From NCBI RefSeq assembly GCF_016901955.1, contig NZ_JACJLC010000011.1, positions 1-60,854 on the forward strand: DNA of 60,854 bases. Reading direction: 5' to 3'. The first letter of the stretch is position 1. Each line of letters opens with the position of its first letter. The notes below the pieces were generated by a model that saw only the letters and a program-made list of their open reading frames with translations, was not told the DNA's origin and did not search any database. The stretch is from Pseudoflavonifractor phocaeensis. Lineage in GTDB: Bacteria > Bacillota > Clostridia > Oscillospirales > Oscillospiraceae. Positions 35,567 to 43,384 of the stretch are shown here, piece by piece. Position numbers and translations under genes: made by a program.

Positions 35567-35586
35567 AAACGCTCCATTTCGCTCCA
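35567..35586 (-). promoter_or_regulatory. MraZ-box direct repeats
   Basis: On the minus strand TGGAGCGAAA and TGGAGCGTTT are adjacent with a 10-base period. A third TGGAG lies at about 35543 next to the ribosome site. Short TGG-type direct repeats spaced by about 10 bases are the known MraZ operator pattern. Confidence 0.65.
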
Positions 35587-35597
35587 CCGTCTTCTTC

Positions 35598-35626
35598 AGT
35601 ATAAATGCTCCGTTACAGAATTGCAA
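35598..35626 (-). promoter_or_regulatory. Promoter of the dcw operon
   Basis: On the minus strand TTGCAA and TATACT are separated by 17 bases, about 60 bases before mraZ and immediately before the MraZ boxes. Confidence 0.8.
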
Positions 35627-35810
35627 TAGTTTTTTACTCTTTTTTAACTACAAAAGCCCCCTTTTTCCCCGGGAAACCTGTGAATTTCGGCAGCAAAACA
35701 TACGTTCGAGTCTTTTCGGTTACAAATCTGGAACAAAAAGCACCATACCTTGTGGTACGGCATAAAAAAAGTCACAATTTTATGGTATTATGTAAATGAG
35801 GCTACCCATA

Positions 35811-35843
35811 AAAAAACCGCCCCGCCGTAACGGCGGGACGGTT
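35811..35843 (-). terminator. Terminator of the uvrC-rsmD-coaD operon
   Basis: A 13-base stem with one mismatch (AACCGTCCCGCCG, 3-base loop) is followed on the minus strand by seven T. It isolates the dcw promoter from the operon upstream. Confidence 0.9.
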
Positions 35844-35850
35844 GCTGAAG

Positions 35851-36360
35851 TCATGCGTCAGCTTCCGCATCATAGGGCTGGCGGCCGGTTTGGGCGGGCG
35901 CGCCGCCGGACACCGCCCGGAACCGGGCCCGGGACTTTTTGATCTCGTCGTAGGCCTCGGCCACAGCCTCCTCGGTGCGGCGGAGGGCATCCTCGCAGTA
36001 GTCGTTGGCCGCCTTGCGCAGATCCCGGCTACGCTCCTCGGCGGTGCGGATCATCTCATTGGCCTTCTGCTTGGTCTGGGCCAGCAGTTCATTTTCCGAC
36101 ACCATCTGACGGGCCTGATCTTCTGCCTGCTTGCGGATCAGTTCAGCCTCCCGCTTGGCAGAGTTGATGTACTCCGTCCGGGCGGCCAGCAGCTTCTTCG
36201 CCTCGCTGAGCTCCATGGGGAACTGGCCCCGCACTTCGTCCAGAAGATCCAGCGCCTTATCCCGTTCCAGGATACACTTGTCGCTGCTCAGAGGCATGTT
36301 CTTGGCATCCTCGATCATCTCATAGAGCATGTCCAGTAATTCTTCCACGCCGGTAGCCAT
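35851..36360 (-). CDS. Coiled-coil protein of unknown function
   Basis: The 169-residue, mostly helical protein is rich in Glu, Lys, Arg and Ala. Most of residues 40-150 form a coiled coil (AKREAELIRKQAEDQARQMV), and a short flexible tail follows. There is no signal peptide or membrane span. It resembles the ATP-synthase-subunit-B/H-like coiled-coil proteins encoded next to coaD and rsmD in Clostridia. A DivIVA-like scaffold is another possibility. Its ATG overlaps the coaD stop by one base. Confidence 0.7.
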   Translation of the reverse strand: MATGVEELLDMLYEMIEDAKNMPLSSDKCILERDKALDLLDEVRGQFPMELSEAKKLLAARTEYINSAKREAELIRKQAEDQARQMVSENELLAQTKQKANEMIRTAEERSRDLRKAANDYCEDALRRTEEAVAEAYDEIKKSRARFRAVSGGAPAQTGRQPYDAEADA

Positions 36361-36857
36361 TACGCTTCCCTCCCGCTCTCGATTTTTTTCTGCACGTCCT
36401 CAATGATCTCCCGGGGTACAAAGTCCGAGAGGTCGGCTCCATAGCGGCCCATTTCTTTCACCACACTGGAGCTGACGTAGGTGTACTTGGCGCTGGAGGG
36501 CAAAAACATAGTCTCCAGCCGAGGGTTGAGCTTACGGTTGATCAGAGCCATCTGTAGCTCATTCTCATAATCGGATACCGCCCGCAGCCCCTTCACCAGG
36601 GTACAGGCTTTCTTTTGCCGGGCGTACTCCGCCAACAGAGTGGAAGAGCAGTCCACCTCCACGTTGGGCAGCTTGGCCACCACCTTGCGGATGAGCTCCA
36701 CCCGCTCCTCCGGGGTAAACATTCCCCGGTTGATCTTCTCAGAGTTGACCAGCACGCACACGATGAGCCGGTCAAAGCACACCGCCGCCCGCTTGATGAT
36801 GTTCAGATGCCCCAAGGTAATGGGGTCAAAACTGCCGGGGTAGATCGCCGTTTTCAT
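36360..36857 (-). CDS. coaD: Phosphopantetheine adenylyltransferase
   Basis: CoaD transfers AMP to 4'-phosphopantetheine, the fourth step of coenzyme A synthesis. The 165 residues show the nucleotidyltransferase loop YPGSFDPITLGHLNIIKRA (TxGH motif), RAVSDYENELQMALINRKL and the substrate-binding AKYTYVSSSVVKEMGRYGAD. It lies between rsmD and the coiled-coil gene, the standard Firmicutes order. Confidence 0.95.
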   Translation of the reverse strand: MKTAIYPGSFDPITLGHLNIIKRAAVCFDRLIVCVLVNSEKINRGMFTPEERVELIRKVVAKLPNVEVDCSSTLLAEYARQKKACTLVKGLRAVSDYENELQMALINRKLNPRLETMFLPSSAKYTYVSSSVVKEMGRYGADLSDFVPREIIEDVQKKIESGREA

Positions 36858-36864
36858 AAGGGTC

Positions 36865-37422
36865 TCACATCCTGTCGCCGCCGGCGCGATGGTATAGGGT
36901 CAGCTTGATCTTGCCATAGCGATACTGCCGCCCCATCACATAGGGCGGGGGAAGCTCCGGCAGCACAGCCTCTGCCGGGCTTTCGCAGACTATTATACCA
37001 TGTTCCGTCATGATGTCAATCTTGGCGATGGTGGCCAGAGCCTGTTCCAGCATGCCGGTATTGTATGGCGGATCCAGGAAAGCCAGGTCAAATTTTTCCC
37101 GGCACCCGGTGAGAAAGGCCAGATAATCTCCCTGGATCACCTTGCCGTTCTCCGACAGTTTGGTATGAGCCAGGTTCTCCCGCACCACCGCGGCGGCCTC
37201 CTTCCGCAGATCCACAAAGGTGCAGTGGGCCGCCCCCCGGGACAGGGCCTCGATGCCCATCTGGCCGGTGCCGGCAAACAGGTCCAGCACCCGTCGGCCC
37301 TCAATGTCAAACTGGACAATATTGAACACCGATTCCTTGACCTTATCGGTGGTTGGCCGGGTCTCCATACCGGGCAGCTCCTTCAGCTTCCGGCCCCGGG
37401 CGATGCCAGTGATCACTCTCAT
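36865..37422 (-). CDS. rsmD: 16S rRNA (guanine(966)-N(2))-methyltransferase
   Basis: RsmD methylates G966 of 16S rRNA on the assembled small subunit. The 185-residue protein starts MRVITGIARGRKLKELPGME and contains the SAM loop VLDLFAGTGQMGIEALSRGA and the catalytic DPPY motif in DLAFLDPPYNTGMLEQA. Its start overlaps the uvrC stop by four bases, so it is translated in tandem with uvrC. Confidence 0.94.
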   Translation of the reverse strand: MRVITGIARGRKLKELPGMETRPTTDKVKESVFNIVQFDIEGRRVLDLFAGTGQMGIEALSRGAAHCTFVDLRKEAAAVVRENLAHTKLSENGKVIQGDYLAFLTGCREKFDLAFLDPPYNTGMLEQALATIAKIDIMTEHGIIVCESPAEAVLPELPPPYVMGRQYRYGKIKLTLYHRAGGDRM

Positions 37423-39257
37423 GTGGTCTCTTCCCCTTTCGGATGAAAATAGTCATACACCGCCTGGGCGGTATTTTTGGGCACCACCTCCGCCAGCTGG
37501 GCCTGGGTAGCCTCCCGAATTTTTTTTACACTCCTGAAGTGCTTGAGCAGATCAGCCCGCCGTTTCTCCCCCACACCGGGGATCCCGTCCAGCACCGAGC
37601 CCTTCATCCGCTGGTTCTGCTGCTGGCGGTGGAACTCGATGGCAAAGCGGTGGGTCTCCTCCTGGATCTGGCCGATGAGGGAGAAGATGGCCTGGTTTCC
37701 CTGGATGCCGATCTCCCGACCGTCAGGGGTCACCAGAGCCCGGGTGCGGTGGCGGTCGTCCTTCACCATGCCGAATACCGGAATGGTGAGACCCAGATCT
37801 TGCAGCACCCCCACCGCCACTTTGGCGTGGGTTTCGCCGCCATCGATAAGGAGCAGGTCGGGTTTGTCCGAGAACTTCTCGTCTCCGTCCAGATATCGCT
37901 GGAACCGGCGGCGGAGCACCTGGTCCATGGAGGCATAGTCGTCGGGGCCGTCCATGTTCCGTAGCTTGAAGCGGCGGTAGTCCCGCTTCAGGGGCTTACC
38001 ATTTACATACACCACCATGGACGCCACAATGTCGTCAGCCCCTTGGTTGGAGATGTCGTAGGACTCCATCCGCCGGGGCGGGCCTTCCAGACCCAGCATA
38101 GCCCCCAGCAGCTCCAGCAGCTTGTTCTGCCGCTCCTCCCGGGTGGTCCACCGCTCCACCTCTTCCACCGCGTTGGTGTTGGCCAGGCGGATCAGATCCA
38201 TTTTGGCGCCCCGCTGGGGAGTCACCAGTTCTACCTTCCGTCCCGCCGCCTCGGAGAACATACGGGTCAAAGGCACCTCGTCCTCCAGCTCACAGGGCAG
38301 CAGGATCTGTCGGGGCAAATTCCCTCTTCCCCCATAGTACTGCCGCACCAGAGCGGACAGGATGTCCGCCGTGTCCTCCTCCATGGGGGTGTCGATGAGG
38401 TCCCAGTCCTTGGCGGCCAGCTCTCCCTCCACGAAGTGGAGCACCACAAAGCAGCTGCGGGTAGCCTCCCCCTTGTAAAAGCCCACCACGTCAGTGTCCG
38501 CCAGGGAGCCTGCCACTACCTTCTGCCGCTTGCCCAGCAGCTCAATGGCCTTATACCGGTCCCGCAGCTCAGCAGCCTTCTCGAACCGCAGTTCCTCCGC
38601 CGCCTGCTCCATCTCCGCCTTCAGCTCATCCCCCACCTCCTGGAATTTCCCTTCCAGCAGGCGGACGGCCTGGTCGATGGTCTCCCGGTAGCGGTTCTGG
38701 TCCATGTCCGGCCGGCAGTAGCCGTCGCACTGGCCCATGTGGTAATTGAGGCAGGGCCGCTCCTTGCCAATGTCCCGGGGGAACTTCCGGTTGCAGGAAG
38801 GAAGTTTTAGGGCGATGCGCAAAGCGTCGATGATGTTCTGGGTATTCCCCCGGCTGCCATAGGGGCCGAAGTACCGGGCCCCGTCCTCAGCCACCTTGTT
38901 TGCCAAGGAGAATTTGGGGTACTCCTCCTTCACTGTCAGGCGGATGTAGGGGTAGCCCTTGTCATCCTTCAGCAGGATGTTGTACCGGGGCTGATGGCGC
39001 TTGATGAGAGAGTTCTCCAGGACCAGGGCCTCAAACTCCGAGTCAGCGACGATCACGTCAAAGTGGTCGATCTGGCTCACCATGGCCCTTGTCTTTTCCG
39101 TGTGAGCGGCCAGATTGGCAAAGTACTGGCTCACCCGGTTTTTCAGGGCCTTGGCCTTGCCCACGTAGATGACAGTATTCTTCTTGTCCTGCATGATATA
39201 CACGCCCGGCTTCAGCGGCAGGGCATGTGCTTTCTCTTTTAATTCATCGAAGGTCAT
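37419..39257 (-). CDS. uvrC: Excinuclease ABC subunit C
   Basis: UvrC makes both incisions in nucleotide excision repair. The 612-residue protein has the GIY-YIG nuclease (PGVYIMQDKKNTVIYVGKAK), a UVR domain at about residues 200-235 (EELRFEKAAELRDRYKAIEL), an RNase H-like nuclease (LLLIDGGETHAKVAVGVLQD) and C-terminal helix-hairpin-helix motifs (LDGIPGVGEKRRADLLKHF). The AGGAGGG ribosome site is about 15 bases from the ATG, an unusually long spacing that is kept in the duplicated copy of this start region at 39454-39519. Confidence 0.96.
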   Translation of the reverse strand: MTFDELKEKAHALPLKPGVYIMQDKKNTVIYVGKAKALKNRVSQYFANLAAHTEKTRAMVSQIDHFDVIVADSEFEALVLENSLIKRHQPRYNILLKDDKGYPYIRLTVKEEYPKFSLANKVAEDGARYFGPYGSRGNTQNIIDALRIALKLPSCNRKFPRDIGKERPCLNYHMGQCDGYCRPDMDQNRYRETIDQAVRLLEGKFQEVGDELKAEMEQAAEELRFEKAAELRDRYKAIELLGKRQKVVAGSLADTDVVGFYKGEATRSCFVVLHFVEGELAAKDWDLIDTPMEEDTADILSALVRQYYGGRGNLPRQILLPCELEDEVPLTRMFSEAAGRKVELVTPQRGAKMDLIRLANTNAVEEVERWTTREERQNKLLELLGAMLGLEGPPRRMESYDISNQGADDIVASMVVYVNGKPLKRDYRRFKLRNMDGPDDYASMDQVLRRRFQRYLDGDEKFSDKPDLLLIDGGETHAKVAVGVLQDLGLTIPVFGMVKDDRHRTRALVTPDGREIGIQGNQAIFSLIGQIQEETHRFAIEFHRQQQNQRMKGSVLDGIPGVGEKRRADLLKHFRSVKKIREATQAQLAEVVPKNTAQAVYDYFHPKGEETT

Positions 39258-39295
39258 AATAGAAGCGTCACGCCCTCCTTTCTACCCGGGCTTGC

Positions 39296-39460
39296 CATGC
39301 CCTGCCGCTGGGAGCGCCAGCGACCCGGCGCTTTGCACCGTCCGAGCGTTTGGCCGTCGGCCAAACCTCCCCGCAGGCGGAATTCATTTCCGCCGAGGAT
39401 GTCAAATCATCCCCTGGGGGTCCCCAAAAGCGCCCCGCGCTTTTGGGGGGATGGGGCATG
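39296..39460 (+). repeat. Three-hairpin element, copy B, upstream of uvrC
   Basis: CATGCCCTGCCGCTG (39296-39310) is an exact inverted copy of uvrC bases 39213-39227. Three hairpins follow: GTTTGGCC/GGCCAAAC (39348-39366), GGCGGAAttcatTTCCGCC (39376-39394) and CCCCAAAAGCG/CGCTTTTGGGG (39422-39448). The stems differ from copy A by compensating changes while the ATTCAT loop is kept. The element ends in GGGCATG, where a duplicate of the uvrC start begins. Confidence 0.8.
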
Positions 39461-39519
39461 TGCTTTTTCTTTTAATTCGTCAAAGGTCATGATAGAAGCA
39501 GTATGCCCTCCTTTCTGCC
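39407..39519 (-). pseudogene. Truncated duplicate of the uvrC start region
   Basis: Bases 39454-39519 repeat 39221-39286 (ribosome site, spacer, ATG and the first 12 codons, MTFDELKEKAHA). Within the codons the three differences are all silent (TTC/TTT, GAT/GAC, GAG/GAA). The frame then runs into the three-hairpin element and stops at 39407, giving a possible 27-residue peptide from ATG 39490. As it lies upstream of uvrC on the same strand it could act as a decoy start or upstream reading frame. Confidence 0.75.
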
Positions 39520-39594
39520 GAACTGTGGCTGCCATATATGGCAGCCCTACGGGGTAATTGCGCACCGCCCGTACAAACAGTCTGTCCACAGGTC

Positions 39595-39626
39595 AAAAAA
39601 AGCGCCGCTGACGCGGCGCTTTTTTC
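39595..39626 (-). terminator. Bidirectional terminator of the HPr gene
   Basis: GCGCCGC and its complement are flanked by seven A and six T. It lies directly behind the HPr gene and separates it from the uvrC upstream region. Confidence 0.9.
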
Positions 39627-39641
39627 TTTCGCTTTGGTCGC

Positions 39642-39905
39642 TTACTCGGAGAAGTTGGAAGAGATCAGCTCGATGAGAGCCTCAACGGCCTCCTTCTCGT
39701 CGGGGCCGTCGGCAATGAGGTTAATGGAAGTCCCCTTGACAATCCCAAGAGAAAGCACACCCAGCAGGCTCTTGGCGTTGACTCTGCGCTCGTCCTTCTC
39801 CACCCAGATGGAGCTCTTGAACTCATTGGCCTTCTGGATGAAGAACGTAGCCGGTCTGGCGTGCAGGCCGACCTGGTTGTTCACAACTGCCTCTTTCATA
39901 TACAT
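39642..39905 (-). CDS. HPr family phosphocarrier protein
   Basis: The 87-residue protein is an HPr domain. NNQVGLHARPATFFIQKA carries the phosphorylated histidine, and NAKSLLGVLSLGI carries the serine used by HPr kinase in Firmicutes. It therefore has both sites needed for sugar uptake and catabolite control. It could also be a Crh-like regulator, although the histidine is retained. ATG 39905 lies nine bases after GGGGGG. It is alone between terminators, away from ptsI. Confidence 0.87.
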   Translation of the reverse strand: MYMKEAVVNNQVGLHARPATFFIQKANEFKSSIWVEKDERRVNAKSLLGVLSLGIVKGTSINLIADGPDEKEAVEALIELISSNFSE

Positions 39906-39947
39906 AGCGTTTTTCCCCCCAAGATGCATTCGCATACTTCGTATTAT

Positions 39948-39976
39948 AGGATAGCAAATTTATCCCAAACCGTCAA
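39948..39976 (-). promoter_or_regulatory. Probable promoter of the HPr gene
   Basis: On the minus strand TTGACG and TATCCT are separated by 17 bases. An overlapping TATAAT lies five bases further on. The start codon is about 40 bases away. Confidence 0.55.
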
Positions 39977-40079
39977 TGACAAAATGCACAAAATCCAAGG
40001 AACAATCTTCTCCAGCCCCAAAATTTGAATGTTCACCAGCATTCGAGCGGTTACTTTTCCATTTGTATCCACAGTGCTT

Positions 40080-42452
40080 TTACCGCAGCTCGGCGATGGT
40101 CACACCGTCTTCACCTTCGCCGTAGCGGCCGGGGCGGAAGGACTTGATATACCGGCTGCGCTTGAGGTGCTCCCGCACCGCCTTGCGCACCGCGCCGGTG
40201 CCCTTACCGTGGATGATACGCACCTCGTTGAGCCGCCCCAGCACGGCGTTGTCCAGGAAAAGGTCCAGGGCCCCGATGGCCTCGTCGGTCATCATGCCCC
40301 GCAGATCCACCTCCGGGGAGGCGCCCATGGAGCGCAGCTTGTGCTCCGCCCGGGCCACCACCTTCTTGGCGGCCTTGACGCTCTCCCCCTCCACCACACG
40401 AACCTCGTCCTGCTTGGCGGTGATCTTCAAAATACCGGCCTGGAGCTGGAGGGAACCGTCCTTGTTGACGGAGAGCACCGTGGCCTGGGTGCCCATCTTT
40501 ACCAGCTCCACCGTGTCGCCCTTCTGGGCCGGGCGGGTGGGGGGCGGGGCGGGCTCCTCCGGCCGCTGGCCCAGCTTGCCCTCGGCCTCGTTGAGCCGGT
40601 GGCGCAGCCCGGCCCGCTCGTCGTTGATCCGCTGCCAGTCCTCTTCCTTCCGCTGGCGGCGGCGCATATCGTTGAGCTCCTTGAACACCTGGTCGGCGGT
40701 GTCCCTGGCCTCGTCCAGGATAGCCCTGGCCTCCGCCTGGGCCTTCTCCACTGCTTTCTGCCGCTGGGCCTCCATCTGGGCCTTGTACTCCCGGGAGGCC
40801 TTGGCGGTCTCCTCCATCTCCCGGCGGAGTTTGGCGGCGGCCTCCTTCTCCTTCTCCATCTGATGGCGCTGCTCGTCCAGCTGGGTGAGCACGTCCTCAA
40901 ACCGCACGTTCTCCGCATCGATGCGGGCAGCGGCCTTTTGGATCACCGTTTTGGGCAGACCCAACCGCTCGGAGATGGCGAAGGCGTTGGACTTGCCGGG
41001 GATCCCGATGAGCAGCCGATAGGTGGGGGCCAGGGAGTCCACGTCAAACTCACAGGAGGCGTTCTCCACCCCGGGGGTAGTCATGGCGTACACCTTCAGC
41101 TCGGCGTAGTGGGTGGTGGCGGCCACCAGGGCCCCCATCTCCCGGGCGGACTCGATGATGGCGGCGGCCAGGGCGGCGCCCTCGATGGGGTCGGTGCCCG
41201 CCCCCAGCTCATCGAAGAGGATGAGGGTGTTCTCGTCGGCCTCCTGCAAAATGCCCACAATATTCACCATGTGGGAGGAAAATGTGGACAAGCTCTGGGC
41301 GATGGACTGCTCATCACCGATATCGGACAGCACCCGGCTAAACACTTTTACACAGCTGTTGTCCCCCACAGGGATGTGGAGGCCGCACTGAGCCATCATG
41401 GTCAAAAGGCCGATGGTCTTGAGGGTCACCGTCTTGCCGCCGGTGTTGGGGCCGGTGATGACCAGGGTGTCAAAGCTCTCCCCCAGCATCAGGTCGTTGG
41501 CCACCGCCTTGTTGGGGTCCAGCAGGGGGTGGCGGGCTTTCCGCAGATAGAGACCCTTGGGGTCCAGCCGGGGAGCCCCCGCCCGCATCCGGTAGGCCAG
41601 CCTGGCCTTGGCGAAGATCACGTCCAGGAAGATGAGAAGGTCGTAGTCCTGGGCGATATCCTCCTTGAACTGGGCGCACTGGGCGGACAGCTCGGCCAGG
41701 ATGCGCTCGATCTCCTTCTCCTCCTTGGCCTGGAGCTCCCGCAGCTCGTTGTTGGCCTTCACCACCCCCATGGGCTCGATGAAGAAGGTGGAGCCCGAGG
41801 AGGACACGTCGTGGACCAGGCCGGGCACGTCGTTTTTGTGCTCCGACTTCACCGGCACCACAAACCGGTCGTTGCGTTGGGTGATGATGGCCTCCTGGAG
41901 ATACTTGGCCTGGTTGGAGGAGATGAGCTTGTTGAGAATGTCCCGCACCTTGGAGGCAGTGGCCCGGATATGGCGGCGGATGGCGGCCAGCTCGGGGCTG
42001 GCGGCGTCGGCAATCTCGTCCTCCCCCACGATGGCCCCGGTGATCCGCTCCTCCAGGAAGCGGTTGGCCGTCAGGGAGCGGAACAGGTGGTCGATGCAGG
42101 TGGTGCTCCTGTTTCCCTCCCCCTCGCCGTACTCCTTGGCGGAGCGGGCGGAGCGGAGGACGGCGGCAATGTCCAGCAGCTCCCGGGTATTGAGAGCGCC
42201 CCCCATGTCGGCCCGCTGGAGAGAAGCCCGGACGGGTTTCACCCCGGAAAAGGAGGGGGAACCCCGGAGGGCGGTCATGTTCACCGCAGCGGTAGTCTCG
42301 TCCAGAGCCCGGCGCACGTCGTCCTCGTCGGTGAAGGGCCGCAGGGCCAGGCAGCGGTCCTTGCCTTCCTGGGTCACCGCCTGCTCAGCCAGTTTTTCCA
42401 GCACCCGGGGCAGCTCCAGGGTTTGAATGGATTTTTCAAATAAATCGGTCAT
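40080..42452 (-). CDS. mutS2: Endonuclease/ATPase MutS2
   Basis: MutS2 suppresses recombination and, in Firmicutes, acts on collided ribosomes. The 790-residue protein has the MutS core and clamp helices, the ATP loop VITGPNTGGKTVTLKTIGLL at about residue 330, and FDELGAGTDPIEGAALA. A long coiled coil follows, with a C-terminal Smr nuclease domain (PEVDLRGMMTDEAIGALDLF, then IIHGKGTGAVRKAV). The ATG at 42452 has GGAG upstream. The longer frame reads through a REP-like repeat and was rejected. Confidence 0.94.
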   Translation of the reverse strand: MTDLFEKSIQTLELPRVLEKLAEQAVTQEGKDRCLALRPFTDEDDVRRALDETTAAVNMTALRGSPSFSGVKPVRASLQRADMGGALNTRELLDIAAVLRSARSAKEYGEGEGNRSTTCIDHLFRSLTANRFLEERITGAIVGEDEIADAASPELAAIRRHIRATASKVRDILNKLISSNQAKYLQEAIITQRNDRFVVPVKSEHKNDVPGLVHDVSSSGSTFFIEPMGVVKANNELRELQAKEEKEIERILAELSAQCAQFKEDIAQDYDLLIFLDVIFAKARLAYRMRAGAPRLDPKGLYLRKARHPLLDPNKAVANDLMLGESFDTLVITGPNTGGKTVTLKTIGLLTMMAQCGLHIPVGDNSCVKVFSRVLSDIGDEQSIAQSLSTFSSHMVNIVGILQEADENTLILFDELGAGTDPIEGAALAAAIIESAREMGALVAATTHYAELKVYAMTTPGVENASCEFDVDSLAPTYRLLIGIPGKSNAFAISERLGLPKTVIQKAAARIDAENVRFEDVLTQLDEQRHQMEKEKEAAAKLRREMEETAKASREYKAQMEAQRQKAVEKAQAEARAILDEARDTADQVFKELNDMRRRQRKEEDWQRINDERAGLRHRLNEAEGKLGQRPEEPAPPPTRPAQKGDTVELVKMGTQATVLSVNKDGSLQLQAGILKITAKQDEVRVVEGESVKAAKKVVARAEHKLRSMGASPEVDLRGMMTDEAIGALDLFLDNAVLGRLNEVRIIHGKGTGAVRKAVREHLKRSRYIKSFRPGRYGEGEDGVTIAELR

Positions 42453-42488
42453 ACGGTTCTCCAAATCATCGGTTTCGTATCCACGGGA

Positions 42489-42518
42489 TGTAGGGGCCGA
42501 TGTCCTCATCGGCCCGCC
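42489..42518. repeat. REP-like palindrome between phzF and mutS2
   Basis: TGTAGGGGCCGATG-tcct-CATCGGCCCGCC is nearly identical to the two copies inside the RAYT gene at 45243 and 45386. Confidence 0.75.
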
Positions 42519-42519
42519 G

Positions 42520-43383
42520 TTATCCCAGCAGTTGGCATTTCAAGGTCAGCAGGGCCCGCCCGCCTACCCGGATTTTGACACCGTTTTCATCCTCGATGAT
42601 GCGGCTCAAGATCTCAGAGGGCTTGCCCATCTTCTCCCCCTGGACAAAGCGGTTGTCCGCCCCGGCCCGGATGAGCCCCCGGCGGTACAGATAGTAGGTC
42701 AGCGCCCCGTTGGAGGTGCCGGTGGCCGCCTCCTCCGGGATGGCATATAGAGGGGCGAAGTTGCGGCAGTGGGCGGCGGCGCCCAGGGTGTGGGGGCAGA
42801 ACATATGCACACCCACCACGTCATAGTGTTGGGACAGGCGGGTGACCTCAGCCTCATTCTGCGCCGCCCGGTCCAGGGCTTCCAGGTCCTTGACAGGCAA
42901 CAGGATATCCATCAGGCCGGTGCTCACCGCCTGGGCCTCCAGGCCCTCCGGACGGTCAGCCAGGGTCAGGCCGTAGGCGGCGTACAGTTCTGCCTGCTCC
43001 TCCTCCGAGAAGCCCCGGCCGTCCTTGGGTGCGGCCATATCCATCCACACGGCGTCGGCCCCCACCCCGATCTCCAGATCCCCGGAGCGGGTGTGGAGGG
43101 CGTAGTCCCCGGGGGCAATAGCCCCGGTATCCCGCAGGACGGTGAAGGCGGCAATGGTGGCGTGGCCGCACAGGTCCACCTCCTCGGCGGGAGTAAAGTA
43201 GCGGATGTGGAAGCTCTTTTCCCCGGTCTGCCGCACAAAGGCGGTCTCCGAGTGCTTCAGTTCCCCGGCCAGGGCCCGCATCAGTCTTTCCTCCGGGAAG
43301 TCCCCCTCCCCCAGCAGGGCCACCCCCGCCTGGTTGCCGGAAAAGCGTGTGGTGGTGAAGGCGTCGGCTACGTACAGTTCCAT
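42520..43383 (-). CDS. PhzF-family isomerase
   Basis: This 287-residue protein of the PhzF/diaminopimelate-epimerase fold has two mirrored halves. Family marks are FTTTRFSGNQAGVALL, ELKHSETAFV (with the catalytic Glu), IRYFTPAEEVDLCGHATIAA and EAATGTSNGALTYYLYRRG. PhzF itself acts in phenazine synthesis, but most relatives such as this one have no known substrate. Its start lies one base after the recO stop, so it is the tail of the era-recO operon. Confidence 0.87.
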   Translation of the reverse strand: MELYVADAFTTTRFSGNQAGVALLGEGDFPEERLMRALAGELKHSETAFVRQTGEKSFHIRYFTPAEEVDLCGHATIAAFTVLRDTGAIAPGDYALHTRSGDLEIGVGADAVWMDMAAPKDGRGFSEEEQAELYAAYGLTLADRPEGLEAQAVSTGLMDILLPVKDLEALDRAAQNEAEVTRLSQHYDVVGVHMFCPHTLGAAAHCRNFAPLYAIPEEAATGTSNGALTYYLYRRGLIRAGADNRFVQGEKMGKPSEILSRIIEDENGVKIRVGGRALLTLKCQLLG

Positions 43384-43384
43384 C

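Noticed and set aside
40023-42443. Long plus-strand frame opposite mutS2 (and similar long frames opposite the PBP, pyc and citrate synthase genes)
   Set aside because: These are antisense shadows caused by high GC at third positions. They have no family motifs or ribosome sites and the opposite strand holds clear genes.
42453-42509. N-terminal extension of mutS2
   Set aside because: The extra residues are encoded by the REP-like palindrome and lack a ribosome site. The ATG at 42452 fits MutS2 starts.
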